This document shows positions 48,288 through 57,266 of a stretch of DNA of 64,000 bases, piece after piece (within the stretch, counting starts at the first letter, position 1; the number at the start of each line of letters is the position of its first letter). The notes beneath the pieces were generated by a model. That model did no database searches. It was not told the DNA's origin and saw only the letters and a program-made list of their open reading frames with translations. The translations under genes were made by a program, and so were the position numbers. Source of the stretch: Sphingomonas bisphenolicum (GTDB lineage Bacteria; Pseudomonadota; Alphaproteobacteria; Sphingomonadales; Sphingomonadaceae); NCBI RefSeq assembly GCF_024349785.1, contig NZ_AP018818.1:857501-921500 (forward strand), read 5' to 3'.

Positions 48288-50698
48288 ACGCGGCTGTCGT
48301 GCCATCGCCGGAACGCCGCGGCTTTCGCGCGCGCCCTTATCTGTTCGCCCTGTTGCTGCTGGCGCTGGGCATCGTGCTGGCCTGGGGTGGATCGTCGCTC
48401 GTGCGGCTGGGCGGATCGCCCTATTATCTGCTGGCGGGCCTGACCGTCATCGCCAGTGCTGTACTGGTGGGGACGGGACGTCACGCGGGGGCCAAAGTCT
48501 ATGGCGTGATGCTGGCGGCGACACTGGCCTGGTCGATCTGGGAGTCGGGCTTCGACGGCTGGGCGCTGACCGCGCGGCTCGCCGCGCCGACGGTGCTGGG
48601 CCTGTGGTTCCTCATGCCCTGGACCCGGCGCAAGCTGGCGGGCGACGCGCCCTGGTCCTGGCCGACGCGGATCGGCATAGGAGTGGCCGCCCTGCTGCTG
48701 GGCGCGGCGCTCAACGCTGCGTTCGGCACCCGGCCGGTCGATCCTCTATTCCAGACCGGCATGGCGCCGGTCCCGGTCGCGACGATGGCGGCGGTCCCCG
48801 CGCAGCAGCAGGTCGGCGACTGGGCAAGCTATGGCAATGACGCGGGGGGCACCCGCTTCTCGCCATTGGCGCAGATCACGCCTGCCAATGTCGGCGACCT
48901 TCAGCCGGCCTGGACCTACCGCTTCGGTCCGGCGCCGGCCGGCGCACCCCGGTCGTTGCAGGTGACGCCGATCAAGGTCGGCGACACGCTCTACGCCTGC
49001 ACCAGCTATAACGACATCGTGGCGCTGGACGCGGAGACCGGGCATCAGCGCTGGCGCTATCGCGCGCGCACCGACGTCAGTGGCGCCCCTCATGGTGCGT
49101 GCCGGGGGGTATCTTATTATCCCGTGCCCGGAGCGACCGGCGCCTGTGCCGCGCGCATCTTCACCAACACGATCGACGCGCGCCTGATTGCGGTGGATGC
49201 AGCGACCGGCAAGCCTTGCCAGGATTTCGGCCACAACGGAATCGTGTCCCTGCAGGAGGGCATGCCCAAGTCGCCCAAGGGCTATTATTATGTCAGCTCC
49301 GCGCCAACCATCGCGCGCGGCCGCATCGTGCTGGGCGGATGGGTGTTCGACAATATGTATTGGGGCGAGCCGTCCGGCGTGATCCGCGCCTTCGACGCCG
49401 TCACCGGCAGGCTGAGCTGGGCGTTCGACATCGGACGGCCTGACCGCAAGGGCGCGCCGCCGCCGGGGGAAACCTATACCCCGTCCACCCCCAATAGCTG
49501 GGCGCCGATGAGCGTGGACGACAAGCTGGGCCTGATCTACGCGCCCTTGGGCGGGGCAGTGCTGGACTATGCCGGCCACGCCCGCCGCCCGTTCGACGAC
49601 GCCTGGTCGGGTTCCGTCGTCGCGCTGGACGCGGAAACCGGAACCCCGCGCTGGAAGTTCCAGACCGTCCATCACGACCTGTGGGACTATGACGTCGCGT
49701 CGCAGCCGACGCTGGTGGACCTGCCGATGCCGGGTGGCGTCCGCCATGCCTTGATCCAGCCAACCAAGCGGGGCGAGATGTTCGTGCTGGACCGGGAGAC
49801 GGGCAAGCCACTCTATCCCGTGACAGAACATGCTGCGCCAACGCGCGGCGCGGTGCCGGGGGAGCGCCCATCGCCCAGCCAGCCCTATTCGGATGCGATG
49901 CCGTCCTTCCGGGGGCCATTGCTCACCGAGCAGTCCATGTGGGGCGTGACGCCCTTGGATCAGCTCTGGTGCCGTATCGCCTTTCGCGAGGCGCGCTATG
50001 ACGGGCCGCTGACGCCGCCCGGCTTCACACCCAATATCGTATCGCCCGGTTTCCTGGGCGGGTCGGACTGGGGCAGCGTGTCGATCGACGCCGACCGCCA
50101 TCTGATGATCGTCAATTCCAATCGCATGGCAAATTACATCAAACTCATCGCGCGTGCGACCGCCGACAAGATGGGCATCGCCCCTGCCGACCTGACGAAG
50201 ACGACAAGCGGGGAGGGGGCGGGCTATGCCGCGCTCAAAGGCACGCCGGTCGCGGTGAAGATCTATCCCTTCCTCTCGCCCATCTTCGCGCCCTGCCAGG
50301 CTCCGCCCTGGGGCAATATCAGCGCGGTCGATCTGGTCACGGGCAAGCTGGTGTGGACGCACAGGCTGGGCACAGCGCGTGACAGTGGTCCGCTCGGCCT
50401 TTCATCCATGCTGCCCTTCCGTATCGGTGTGCCCAATATGGGCGGCGCGGTGACGACGCGCGGGGGTCTGTTCTTCCTCGCCGCGACCCAGGACCGCTAT
50501 CTGCGCGCTTTCGACACCGCGACCGGCGAGGTGCTGTGGCGCTCGCGCCTGCCAGCCGGCGGCCAGTCGACACCGATGACCTATTTGTCGCCCGGCGGGC
50601 GACAGATGGTGGCCGTCGCGGCCGGCGGCCATCCCATGATGAACACCAGGGCCGGCGACTATCTGATCGCTTATGCCTTACCTGCAAAAGCCAAATGA
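48284..50698 (+). CDS. Membrane-bound PQQ-dependent dehydrogenase (glucose/quinate DH type)
   Basis: An 804-residue quinoprotein. Residues ~20-150 have about five hydrophobic helices, the membrane anchor of mGDH/QuiA-type enzymes. The rest is an eight-bladed PQQ propeller in the periplasm: GDWASYGNDAGGTRFSPLAQI, ALDAETGHQRWRYR, QTVHHDLWDYDVASQPTL with conserved His-His/Asp, GGSDWGSVSIDADRHLMIVNSN, CQAPPWGNISAVDLVTGKLVW. Electrons would go to ubiquinone. GTG 48284 overlaps the ALDH stop (GTGA). No PQQ biosynthesis genes are in the window. Glucose, quinate/shikimate or another cyclic polyol or alcohol may be the substrate. Confidence 0.92.
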   Translation: MNAAVVPSPERRGFRARPYLFALLLLALGIVLAWGGSSLVRLGGSPYYLLAGLTVIASAVLVGTGRHAGAKVYGVMLAATLAWSIWESGFDGWALTARLAAPTVLGLWFLMPWTRRKLAGDAPWSWPTRIGIGVAALLLGAALNAAFGTRPVDPLFQTGMAPVPVATMAAVPAQQQVGDWASYGNDAGGTRFSPLAQITPANVGDLQPAWTYRFGPAPAGAPRSLQVTPIKVGDTLYACTSYNDIVALDAETGHQRWRYRARTDVSGAPHGACRGVSYYPVPGATGACAARIFTNTIDARLIAVDAATGKPCQDFGHNGIVSLQEGMPKSPKGYYYVSSAPTIARGRIVLGGWVFDNMYWGEPSGVIRAFDAVTGRLSWAFDIGRPDRKGAPPPGETYTPSTPNSWAPMSVDDKLGLIYAPLGGAVLDYAGHARRPFDDAWSGSVVALDAETGTPRWKFQTVHHDLWDYDVASQPTLVDLPMPGGVRHALIQPTKRGEMFVLDRETGKPLYPVTEHAAPTRGAVPGERPSPSQPYSDAMPSFRGPLLTEQSMWGVTPLDQLWCRIAFREARYDGPLTPPGFTPNIVSPGFLGGSDWGSVSIDADRHLMIVNSNRMANYIKLIARATADKMGIAPADLTKTTSGEGAGYAALKGTPVAVKIYPFLSPIFAPCQAPPWGNISAVDLVTGKLVWTHRLGTARDSGPLGLSSMLPFRIGVPNMGGAVTTRGGLFFLAATQDRYLRAFDTATGEVLWRSRLPAGGQSTPMTYLSPGGRQMVAVAAGGHPMMNTRAGDYLIAYALPAKAK

Positions 50699-50711
50699 GA
50701 AGGACCGGGAT

Positions 50712-51098
50712 ATGGGAGAGAAACGCGAGCAGGCTATGGGCCTTCTGAAGAGGATGCTGGCGCCCGAAATGGCCGCCGAACTTGGCAAGGGGCCGACTGG
50801 GCCTTCCTTTGCCGGCCAGATCGGCGAGATGGCGATGAACAATATCTTCGAGCCGTTGTGGACCGACGACACGCTGGACACACGGACGCGCAGTCTGGTG
50901 ACGGTGTCGATCCTGATCGCGTTGCGCGCCTATGAGGAACTGGAAATTCATTTTCCCGCCGCCATCCGCAACGGCGCGACGGTCGCCGAGCTGGAGCAGG
51001 TCATCTACCAGGCGAGCGGTTATGCCGGTTTCCCCGCTGCGCACAGCGCGCGCAATGTCGCGATCGCCGCGCTGGGGCGCGCAGGCATGTTGGGCTGA
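50712..51098 (+). CDS. Carboxymuconolactone decarboxylase-family protein
   Basis: A 128-residue CMD-fold protein. Residues ~50-110 contain LDTRTRSLVTVSILIALRAYEELEIHFPAAIRNGATVAELEQVIYQASGYAGFPAAHSA, the family core with conserved E-x-x-x-H-type residues. It lacks the C-x-x-C pair of AhpD, so it resembles gamma-carboxymuconolactone decarboxylase-like members. ATG 50712 has AAGGA upstream, 13 bp after the PQQ dehydrogenase stop; a longer frame overlaps that gene. A decarboxylation or ring-opening step in the pathway is plausible. Confidence 0.88.
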   Translation: MGEKREQAMGLLKRMLAPEMAAELGKGPTGPSFAGQIGEMAMNNIFEPLWTDDTLDTRTRSLVTVSILIALRAYEELEIHFPAAIRNGATVAELEQVIYQASGYAGFPAAHSARNVAIAALGRAGMLG

Positions 51099-51107
51099 GG
51101 GTCGGTC

Positions 51108-51929
51108 ATGGACAGTCTTGCGGGAAAAGTCGCCATCATCACCGGTGCCGCCAGTGGCATCGGCCGCGCTACGGCGCTGTCGCTGGCGGCGCGCGGCACG
51201 TCGATCCTCGTCGCTGACATTAACGCCGATGCCGCGAAGACGGTGGCTGGAGAGATCGAGACCGCCGGCGGCGACGCCATTGCCCAGCCGTGCGACATCA
51301 CCTGCGACAACGCGTTCGAGGCACTCAAGGACAAGGCGCTCGACCGGTTCGGTCGGGTCGATATCGTCATGAACAATGCCGGCGGGCTGACCCGGGGATT
51401 GCCCGAGCATGTCCCGCTTGACGAGTGGCGCCGGGTGCTGGACGTCAACCTGCTGTCGGTGGTGCGCAGCAACCTCGCTTTCCTGCCGCTGCTGATCGCG
51501 CAGGGCAGCGGCCATATCGTCAATACCGCCTCCTTCGCCGGGCTCATGACCTATGCCTTCGACCGGCTGGCCTATTCGGCCTCCAAGGCGGCGGTGGTCC
51601 AGATTTCCGAGGGGCTCGCCCTCTATCTGCGCCCCAAGGGTATTGGGGTTACGGTGCTGTGCCCCGGACCGGTGAAGACGAACATCATGGCAAGCCTGCG
51701 CACTTTCGGCCCGCCCACCGATACGCGGGGGCCGGGGCCGGCTTTTGACCTGATGGAGCCAGCCGAGGTCGGAGAGCAGGTCGCCGACGCCATATTGGCC
51801 AACAGCTTCATGCTGCCGACGCACGCCCAGATCCGCGACCATCTGATCGACCGGGCAGGCGATTGGGATGGCTTCATCGACCGGCAGATTGCCGACCCGC
51901 ACATTGTCGCCCGCGCGGCCGACGCATGA
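51108..51929 (+). CDS. Short-chain dehydrogenase/reductase
   Basis: A 273-residue classical SDR. It has VAIITGAASGIGRATAL (cofactor loop), VADIN (NAD-preferring acidic residue), MNNAGG, the catalytic Ser in HIVNTASFAG and Tyr-Lys in LAYSASKAAVVQ, then VLCPGPVKTNIM. It starts 9 bp after the CMD-like gene and its stop overlaps the MFS start (ATGA), so it is the fifth gene of the operon. It probably oxidises or reduces a hydroxyl/keto group of the pathway substrate. Confidence 0.93.
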   Translation: MDSLAGKVAIITGAASGIGRATALSLAARGTSILVADINADAAKTVAGEIETAGGDAIAQPCDITCDNAFEALKDKALDRFGRVDIVMNNAGGLTRGLPEHVPLDEWRRVLDVNLLSVVRSNLAFLPLLIAQGSGHIVNTASFAGLMTYAFDRLAYSASKAAVVQISEGLALYLRPKGIGVTVLCPGPVKTNIMASLRTFGPPTDTRGPGPAFDLMEPAEVGEQVADAILANSFMLPTHAQIRDHLIDRAGDWDGFIDRQIADPHIVARAADA

Positions 51930-53179
51930 GCGGTCCCAGAGGACGCGCGCGCCGTCCGGCCTACACGCTGGCGCTCCTGACCTGCGTCTATTTCTTCTAC
52001 CTGCTCGATCGCAATGCCGTGCTGGTGACGCAGGAGTTGTTCAAGGCGGAATTCCACCTGAGCGACACGCAGGTGGGTCTCGCCACGGGGCTGAGCTATG
52101 GTGTGTTCTACGCACTGGTCGGCCTGCCGCTCGGCTTCATGATCGACCGGACGAACCGGTCCCGACTGCTCGGCGCGCTGGTCGCGATCTGGAGCGGGGG
52201 CACCATGCTCTGTGCGCTGGCGGGGCAGTTCTGGCATCTGGCGGTGTCGCGCGCCATCGTCGGCGCGGCGGAATCGGGCGGATCGCCGACGTCGCTTTCG
52301 ATCCTGAGCGACCTGTATCCGCCTGAGAAGCGCGCGACCGTTTCCAGCATCTTCTTCGCTGGCGCCGGCGTCGGCGGCATCGTCAGCTTTCTTGTGGGGG
52401 GCTATATCGCGCAGCATTTCGGCTGGCGAGCGGTATTCTTCGTCTATGGCGCTCCGGGCCTGCTGCTCGCCGCGCTCATCTGGTTGACCGTGCCCGAGCC
52501 GAAGCGTCGGGCGATCACCGATACGAGCGTGGCGCGCGGCTTCTGGACGACCGCGCGCGGGCTTATCCAGGATCGCGCGCTGCTGCCCGTCTATTGCGGG
52601 TCGGTGCTTTATACCCTGTCCATGTCGGGTGTCGGCAGCTGGATGGTGCCCTATCTGATGCGGGTCCATCATCTGCCGGTCGCGACTGCGGGCGTCACGG
52701 TAGCGCTTGCCTTCGGGCTGTTGGCGACGCTGGGCAGCATCGGTTTCGGCTTTGCGTCGGATTGGTTCGAGCGGAAGCGCAAGGGCGGGATGCTGACCGC
52801 GCTCGCTATCGCCGCGCTGTTCAACGGCGGCGCCGGGATCGCGCTCGCGGTGTCGCAATATTTCCCGGTTGCGCTCGCCTGCTTTGCCCTGTGGGGCGTG
52901 AGTGCGCTGGTCTATTCCGGGCCGGCCAATGCGGGCATCGCCGGCCTGGCGCCCGAACGCGCGCGGGGCGTGGGTTTTGCCTTGTTCGCAGTGCTGTGCA
53001 ACCTCATCGGGTCGGGGCTGGGGCCTTTGCTGACGGGCCTGTTGTCGGATTGGCTGGCGCCTGCGCTGGGCGCGCGTTCGATCAGTGCGGCGATTGGCGT
53101 GCTTGCAACCGTCCAGCTCGGTGCGGCCGTCGCCTTTTTCCTGGCGGCGCGCCAATGGCGAGCGCGCCAGCAGGTCTGA
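51926..53179 (+). CDS. MFS transporter (spinster/aromatic-acid-like)
   Basis: A 417-residue 12-helix inner-membrane transporter. Helix 1 begins TLALLTCVYFFYLLDRNAVLVTQELFKAEFHLSDTQVGLATGLSYGVFYALVGLPLGFMIDRTNR, a pattern common in sphingomonad MFS proteins of catabolic clusters; AESGGSPTSLSILSDLYPPEKRATVSSIF follows. ATG 51926 overlaps the SDR stop. It is the last gene of the operon and should import the substrate after TonB-driven passage of the outer membrane. Confidence 0.92.
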   Translation: MSGPRGRARRPAYTLALLTCVYFFYLLDRNAVLVTQELFKAEFHLSDTQVGLATGLSYGVFYALVGLPLGFMIDRTNRSRLLGALVAIWSGGTMLCALAGQFWHLAVSRAIVGAAESGGSPTSLSILSDLYPPEKRATVSSIFFAGAGVGGIVSFLVGGYIAQHFGWRAVFFVYGAPGLLLAALIWLTVPEPKRRAITDTSVARGFWTTARGLIQDRALLPVYCGSVLYTLSMSGVGSWMVPYLMRVHHLPVATAGVTVALAFGLLATLGSIGFGFASDWFERKRKGGMLTALAIAALFNGGAGIALAVSQYFPVALACFALWGVSALVYSGPANAGIAGLAPERARGVGFALFAVLCNLIGSGLGPLLTGLLSDWLAPALGARSISAAIGVLATVQLGAAVAFFLAARQWRARQQV

Positions 53180-53260
53180 CCGTTCTGACGGCTGCGCAGG
53201 AAGTTGTGGGCTGTATGGTGCTGATGACGACGATTCTGGAGTAGGCACACGTAAAAAAGA

Positions 53261-53286
53261 GCCCGCCGGATATGTATCCGGCGGGC
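53261..53286 (-). terminator. Rho-independent terminator of the TonB receptor gene
   Basis: GCCCGCCGGATA and TATCCGGCGGGC form a perfect stem with a minimal loop. An A-run lies on its left side, which is a U-tract when read leftward. It lies 29 bp past the TonB receptor stop. It may also limit rightward read-through from the MFS gene. Confidence 0.85.
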
Positions 53287-53314
53287 CATTGCGTCCCCCT
53301 TTGGCCGCAATCCT

Positions 53315-55753
53315 TCAGAATTTGTAGCCCAGCTCCAGGCCGTACATACGCGGCTCGTTATAGGAACGGGTGAAGATGCCCAGGCTCGCCGAACTGGCCG
53401 AGCTGGCATAGGCGTAGGTGTCGTTAAAGGCGTTGCGCAGGAAAGCCGCCACCGTCATGCCGCTACCGCCGATGCCGCTCCATTCGATCCGCGCGTTGAC
53501 ATTGTCATAGGCCGCGAACGTGTCGTTGCCGTTGTAGAAGCGGCTCTGGTGATAATGGTCGGCATTCAGCACGATCTCGCCATCGGCCGGGCGGAACGGC
53601 AGCACCCAGCGGATCGAGTTGGTGAGCGACCATTTGGGCGAAGCGGGCGTAAGCGAGGGCAGTTGCAGGCCTGGAATGTCAGGCAGCGTGTTCGAGAGGA
53701 TCTTCTGATGCACATAGGCCAGCGTGTTGGTGAAGCTGAGGCTCCGGTTGGGCTGGAACATCACTTCGGTCTCGAAGCCCGACAGGCGGCGCTTGCCGAC
53801 ATTGATGCCGATCGAACTCGATTGGGGCGCCGACGTGTCGTTCGACGGTACGATGGCTGAGGTGTTGAAGGCGACCACAGCATTCGAATAAGTGCCGCGA
53901 TAGGCCGATACGTTGAAGCGCAGCCGGCCCTCGCCCAGGCGGAATTCAGACTTCACGCCGATTTCGACATCCTTGAGCGTTTCGGGCTGATAGGATTGAT
54001 AGGGACGAAGGTCGGCCGGATTGGCCGTGGGCAAGCCGTTGTTGCCGATGCAGACGCCGTTGGAATTGCCCGTCGTGCAAGGCGTGGTGAAGCCCGGATA
54101 GTTGAGGCCGCCCTCGCGGTAGCCCTTCCGGTGGGTGACATAGGCGAAGATTGAATCCGAGACCTGCCAGTCGACACCCACATTGTAGGTAGTTGCGCTT
54201 TCCTTCGTGCTTGCCGTGCTGGCGCCAGCCGCCGAGGCACAGGCGTCCGGGGCGATGGAGGGTTCCGACGTGTCGATCAGGATGGTCGGCACCGTGTTCT
54301 TCTCGGTTACCGAACAGGCGCTTTGCGACGTCTTGTTGTAGCGGATGCCGCCATTCAGCTTGATGCTGTCCGTGATCTTGAAACCGAGCTGGCCGAACAC
54401 AGCCTTGTTGGTCTTGTCGGTATAGGCGATCACCCAGGGGCCCGCGGCGGCGGCGACGGGAAAGTTGCTGCCCTCCAAACCGGTCGGGTTTTCCTTGATG
54501 TAGAAAGCGCCGACCAGATAATCGAGCCGGTCGTTGAACAGCGTACCGAAGACGTGGAATTCGTCGCTGATTTGCTCTTCGCGCGCCCGGTTCGATGCGG
54601 TGATGATCGGCAGCGGCGTGAAGGCGACGCCGTCGGTGTTGAGGTCGGTTTCCAGATGGGTGCGGCGATAGCCGAAGATGTTGCGCAGCGTCACCGCGTC
54701 GCTCAACGCGAACTCGGTCTTGTTGGATACGCCCCACAGGTCGCGGTTGAGGCGCTGGTTGATTTCCGAGAAGGTCTTGCGTGGCCCCAGTTGTTGCTGG
54801 AGCGCAAAGGTGTCGTCAATGTCGTTGCCCGCCGGAAGGGCGCCGGGAATGGCGCCGCAGCCGGGGTTGAACGCGTTGACGGTATGGCAATCGAAGAAAT
54901 GGGCCAGTTGCGGGACACGGACGAGGCCCGTGGGCAGCACGGCGCTCAAGATCGAGCCGGTGCCGGCCTCGCGTGCGCGGAACCAGTCGAATATCGTGAT
55001 ATTGCGGAACCCGTCGGTCGGTTCGATCAGCAGCGAGGCGCGGAAGCTGTCCTGGTGAACATCGTCCATGTCGTGCCCGCCGGACAGATTTTTGGTGTAT
55101 CCATCACGGCGGGTCATCTTGCCGGACAGGCGCAGGGCGATCTTGCCATCGATGATCGGCACGTTGATGGCGCCTTCGACGTCCTTATAATCGTAATTGC
55201 CGTAGCTGCCGCGGACATAGCCTTCCAGATTATAGGTAGGTGCCTGGGGCGTAATGATTACGGCGCCACCAATGGCGTTGCGGCCGAACAATGTACCTTG
55301 CGGTCCCTTGAGCACCTGAACGCTGCCCAGATCATAGGCTGGAATGTTGGATCCCTGGAAATTCAGCGGGATGTCGGCAAAGTAATTGATGACCGCATTC
55401 GGCGCGACGCCGATCGGGATGCGCTGCAGCCCGCGCATGACGACGTTCATATTGCCGCCGCCGCCCTGGTGGACGAAGCGTATGCCGGGGGCGACGGCCG
55501 TCAGGTCTCCCAGCGAGCGCACGCTCTTTTCGGCCAGCGCCTCGGTGCCGAATGCAATCACCGATACGGGAACGGTCTGGGCATTTTCCTCGCGCCGATT
55601 AGCCGTGACGATGATGTCGCTAAAGGATGCGTCGCTGGCCGTTTCCTGTGGCGGCGCCTTCGCGGAACTTTCGGCTGTCTGGGCATAGACCGGGAAGACC
55701 GTCACCGCCCCCATGGCCAGCGCGCTCGCGCTCACCATTTCCATCAACTTCAT
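53315..55753 (-). CDS. TonB-dependent receptor of the oxidative catabolic cluster
   Basis: An 812-residue outer-membrane receptor. The signal ends near VYAQ, the TonB box area is FSDIIVTANRREENAQTVPVSV, the plug shows NVVMRGLQRIPIGV and VQVLKGPQGTLFGRNAIGGAVIITPQ, and the barrel ends MYGLELGYKF with terminal Phe. ATG 55753 is chosen because GGGAGGGG lies 6 nt upstream; the frame extends further to 55840 without support. It is convergent with the six-gene operon and near TetR, VOC and P450 genes. It likely takes up the hydrophobic substrate of this cluster. Confidence 0.93.
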   Translation of the reverse strand: MKLMEMVSASALAMGAVTVFPVYAQTAESSAKAPPQETASDASFSDIIVTANRREENAQTVPVSVIAFGTEALAEKSVRSLGDLTAVAPGIRFVHQGGGGNMNVVMRGLQRIPIGVAPNAVINYFADIPLNFQGSNIPAYDLGSVQVLKGPQGTLFGRNAIGGAVIITPQAPTYNLEGYVRGSYGNYDYKDVEGAINVPIIDGKIALRLSGKMTRRDGYTKNLSGGHDMDDVHQDSFRASLLIEPTDGFRNITIFDWFRAREAGTGSILSAVLPTGLVRVPQLAHFFDCHTVNAFNPGCGAIPGALPAGNDIDDTFALQQQLGPRKTFSEINQRLNRDLWGVSNKTEFALSDAVTLRNIFGYRRTHLETDLNTDGVAFTPLPIITASNRAREEQISDEFHVFGTLFNDRLDYLVGAFYIKENPTGLEGSNFPVAAAAGPWVIAYTDKTNKAVFGQLGFKITDSIKLNGGIRYNKTSQSACSVTEKNTVPTILIDTSEPSIAPDACASAAGASTASTKESATTYNVGVDWQVSDSIFAYVTHRKGYREGGLNYPGFTTPCTTGNSNGVCIGNNGLPTANPADLRPYQSYQPETLKDVEIGVKSEFRLGEGRLRFNVSAYRGTYSNAVVAFNTSAIVPSNDTSAPQSSSIGINVGKRRLSGFETEVMFQPNRSLSFTNTLAYVHQKILSNTLPDIPGLQLPSLTPASPKWSLTNSIRWVLPFRPADGEIVLNADHYHQSRFYNGNDTFAAYDNVNARIEWSGIGGSGMTVAAFLRNAFNDTYAYASSASSASLGIFTRSYNEPRMYGLELGYKF

Positions 55754-55969
55754 GATAACCCCTCCCATATGTGCACCCGGCATCGCTTTGTACGATCTTG
55801 CCGACATGGGAGAGCATAGGCAGCGCGGGGCATGCTTCAATTCAGGAGAACTTGCGGGTTTTGCCGGGCTGCGCCGCGCGGAACGCGCGCTAAAGTCGGA
55901 TCATGTTACGGGTCGGTACGCCCATGCATCTCCCGTGGAGGTGACTCCGAACGGAAGCGCACAGGTTCC

Positions 55970-56674
55970 TCATTCGACGGCGGAGGGAGCGAGCGGGCTG
56001 CAGCCGTAGAGGAACAGATGCACGGTCCGCTCGGCATGCGCGCGAATGTCGCGATATTCCTCGGCATGGACTGGTTCGAGAATGACATGATTGGTGAAAA
56101 AGATGGTCTGGAAGAAATGTTCGGCCAGAAACTCCGGTTCGGCATTCACGAGGGCGCCGGTGCGCAGCATTTCGGCAAAATATTGCCGCAGCGGCAAGCC
56201 TTCTTCTTGACGGAACACTTCCAGGCATCGACGGCTCAGTTCGGGATGAGTTATGGCCGCGCTCAACAGGACGCGCGCGAACTGATAATAGGGCTGCGAT
56301 CCGCAGACGGGACGGAACATGCGCAATATATGTTGTTCGGCAAAGTCGCTCAGCACCTGCTTGATCGGCAGGTCGGTTCGCAATGTATTCCGCAACAGCA
56401 CCGAACTCGTCCCGACTGCTTCCAGAAGGCATTGCGCGAACAGTTCGGTCTTGTCGCCGAACAACTGGTAGATCGCTGCCTTTCCCACGCCCGCTGCGAA
56501 GGCGATCTCGTCCAGATTGGTGCCGGCAAATCCGCGCTCCAGGAAAATCTCGGTCGCACGATGCAGAATCCGCAGGCGCTTCTGGGGCGAAGCAGTCTCG
56601 ACAATGTCGAGAGGGACACGCGACGGTGCGGCGGTGGAAACATCCTTCAGCCGCCGGACGGGATCAGAAGCCAT
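55970..56674 (-). CDS. TetR-family transcriptional regulator
   Basis: A 234-residue regulator. The N-terminal HTH is LRILHRATEIFLERGFAGTNLDEIAFAAGVGKAAIYQLFGDKTELF, canonical for TetR. The C-terminal part is helical and resembles the AefR-like ligand-binding region (FRPVCGSQPYYQFARVLLSAAITHPELSRR). ATG 56674 has GGAGAG 7 nt upstream; the frame extends to 56755. It is divergent from the VOC gene and lies upstream of the TonB receptor, so it may control the cluster. Confidence 0.9.
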   Translation of the reverse strand: MASDPVRRLKDVSTAAPSRVPLDIVETASPQKRLRILHRATEIFLERGFAGTNLDEIAFAAGVGKAAIYQLFGDKTELFAQCLLEAVGTSSVLLRNTLRTDLPIKQVLSDFAEQHILRMFRPVCGSQPYYQFARVLLSAAITHPELSRRCLEVFRQEEGLPLRQYFAEMLRTGALVNAEPEFLAEHFFQTIFFTNHVILEPVHAEEYRDIRAHAERTVHLFLYGCSPLAPSAVE

Positions 56675-56810
56675 GGTCCGCTCTCCACATATAGCAGGCG
56701 CTCTTTTAAGCGTCGATTGCCGCCGATGTTTAGCGTGCGCCTTCATCTCCGCCACCTGCCTTCGGACAGGACGCTCAAGGCGCGGCTCTTGGTTTTAGAG
56801 GGACACAGAT

Positions 56811-57266
56811 ATGAAGCAGACGGTCGATCCATTCGGCATTTTCTTCCAGCTTCGCTATGTCGCCCGCGACATTCGGGGCGCGGTCGCCATGCTGGAAACC
56901 CGGATGGGCGCACGCCGTATTGACCTGATCTCGGATTTCGCCGATCCGGCGGGGAATGCCGTCGCGATACGGTCGCTGGCTCATTTGTCGATGGGTGATG
57001 TCGAGATCGAGATCATCCAACCCCGGCTCAACTGGCCTTCGATCTATCTCGACGCCCTGCCGATCGGTGGCGCCATGATAGGGCTCCATCATCTGGGCTA
57101 CATGCAATCCGACATGCCTTCGTGGGAGGCTGCGATGCGGACGATACGCGCGTCGGGCATGGACATCGCCATGGAAGGCGACACCCCGAACGCACGCTTC
57201 GCCTACGTCGATACCAGACCTCTTGTGGGGCATTTCACCGAAATGGTCTATCGCGCTTCGAGATAG
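56811..57266 (+). CDS. VOC-family (glyoxalase-like) protein
   Basis: A 151-residue protein of the vicinal-oxygen-chelate superfamily, glyoxalase_4 type: FQLRYVARDIRGAVAMLETRMGARR at the N-terminus, VEIEIIQPRLNWPSIY, and IGLHHLGYMQSDMPSWEAAM with metal-side His residues, ending YVDTRPLVGHFTEMVY. It may be a lyase, isomerase or hydrolase of the pathway. Its 3' end overlaps the convergent P450 gene by 19 bp. GAGGGA ribosome site. Confidence 0.85.
   Translation: MKQTVDPFGIFFQLRYVARDIRGAVAMLETRMGARRIDLISDFADPAGNAVAIRSLAHLSMGDVEIEIIQPRLNWPSIYLDALPIGGAMIGLHHLGYMQSDMPSWEAAMRTIRASGMDIAMEGDTPNARFAYVDTRPLVGHFTEMVYRASR

Noticed and set aside
48746..50362. 538-codon reverse ORF
   Set aside because: It mirrors the PQQ dehydrogenase gene; high GC leaves few stops in antisense frames. 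No ribosome site or domain was seen.
51623..53248. 541-codon reverse ORF
   Set aside because: Antisense to the SDR and MFS genes, rich in Arg/Gln/Asp low-complexity, no recognisable family.
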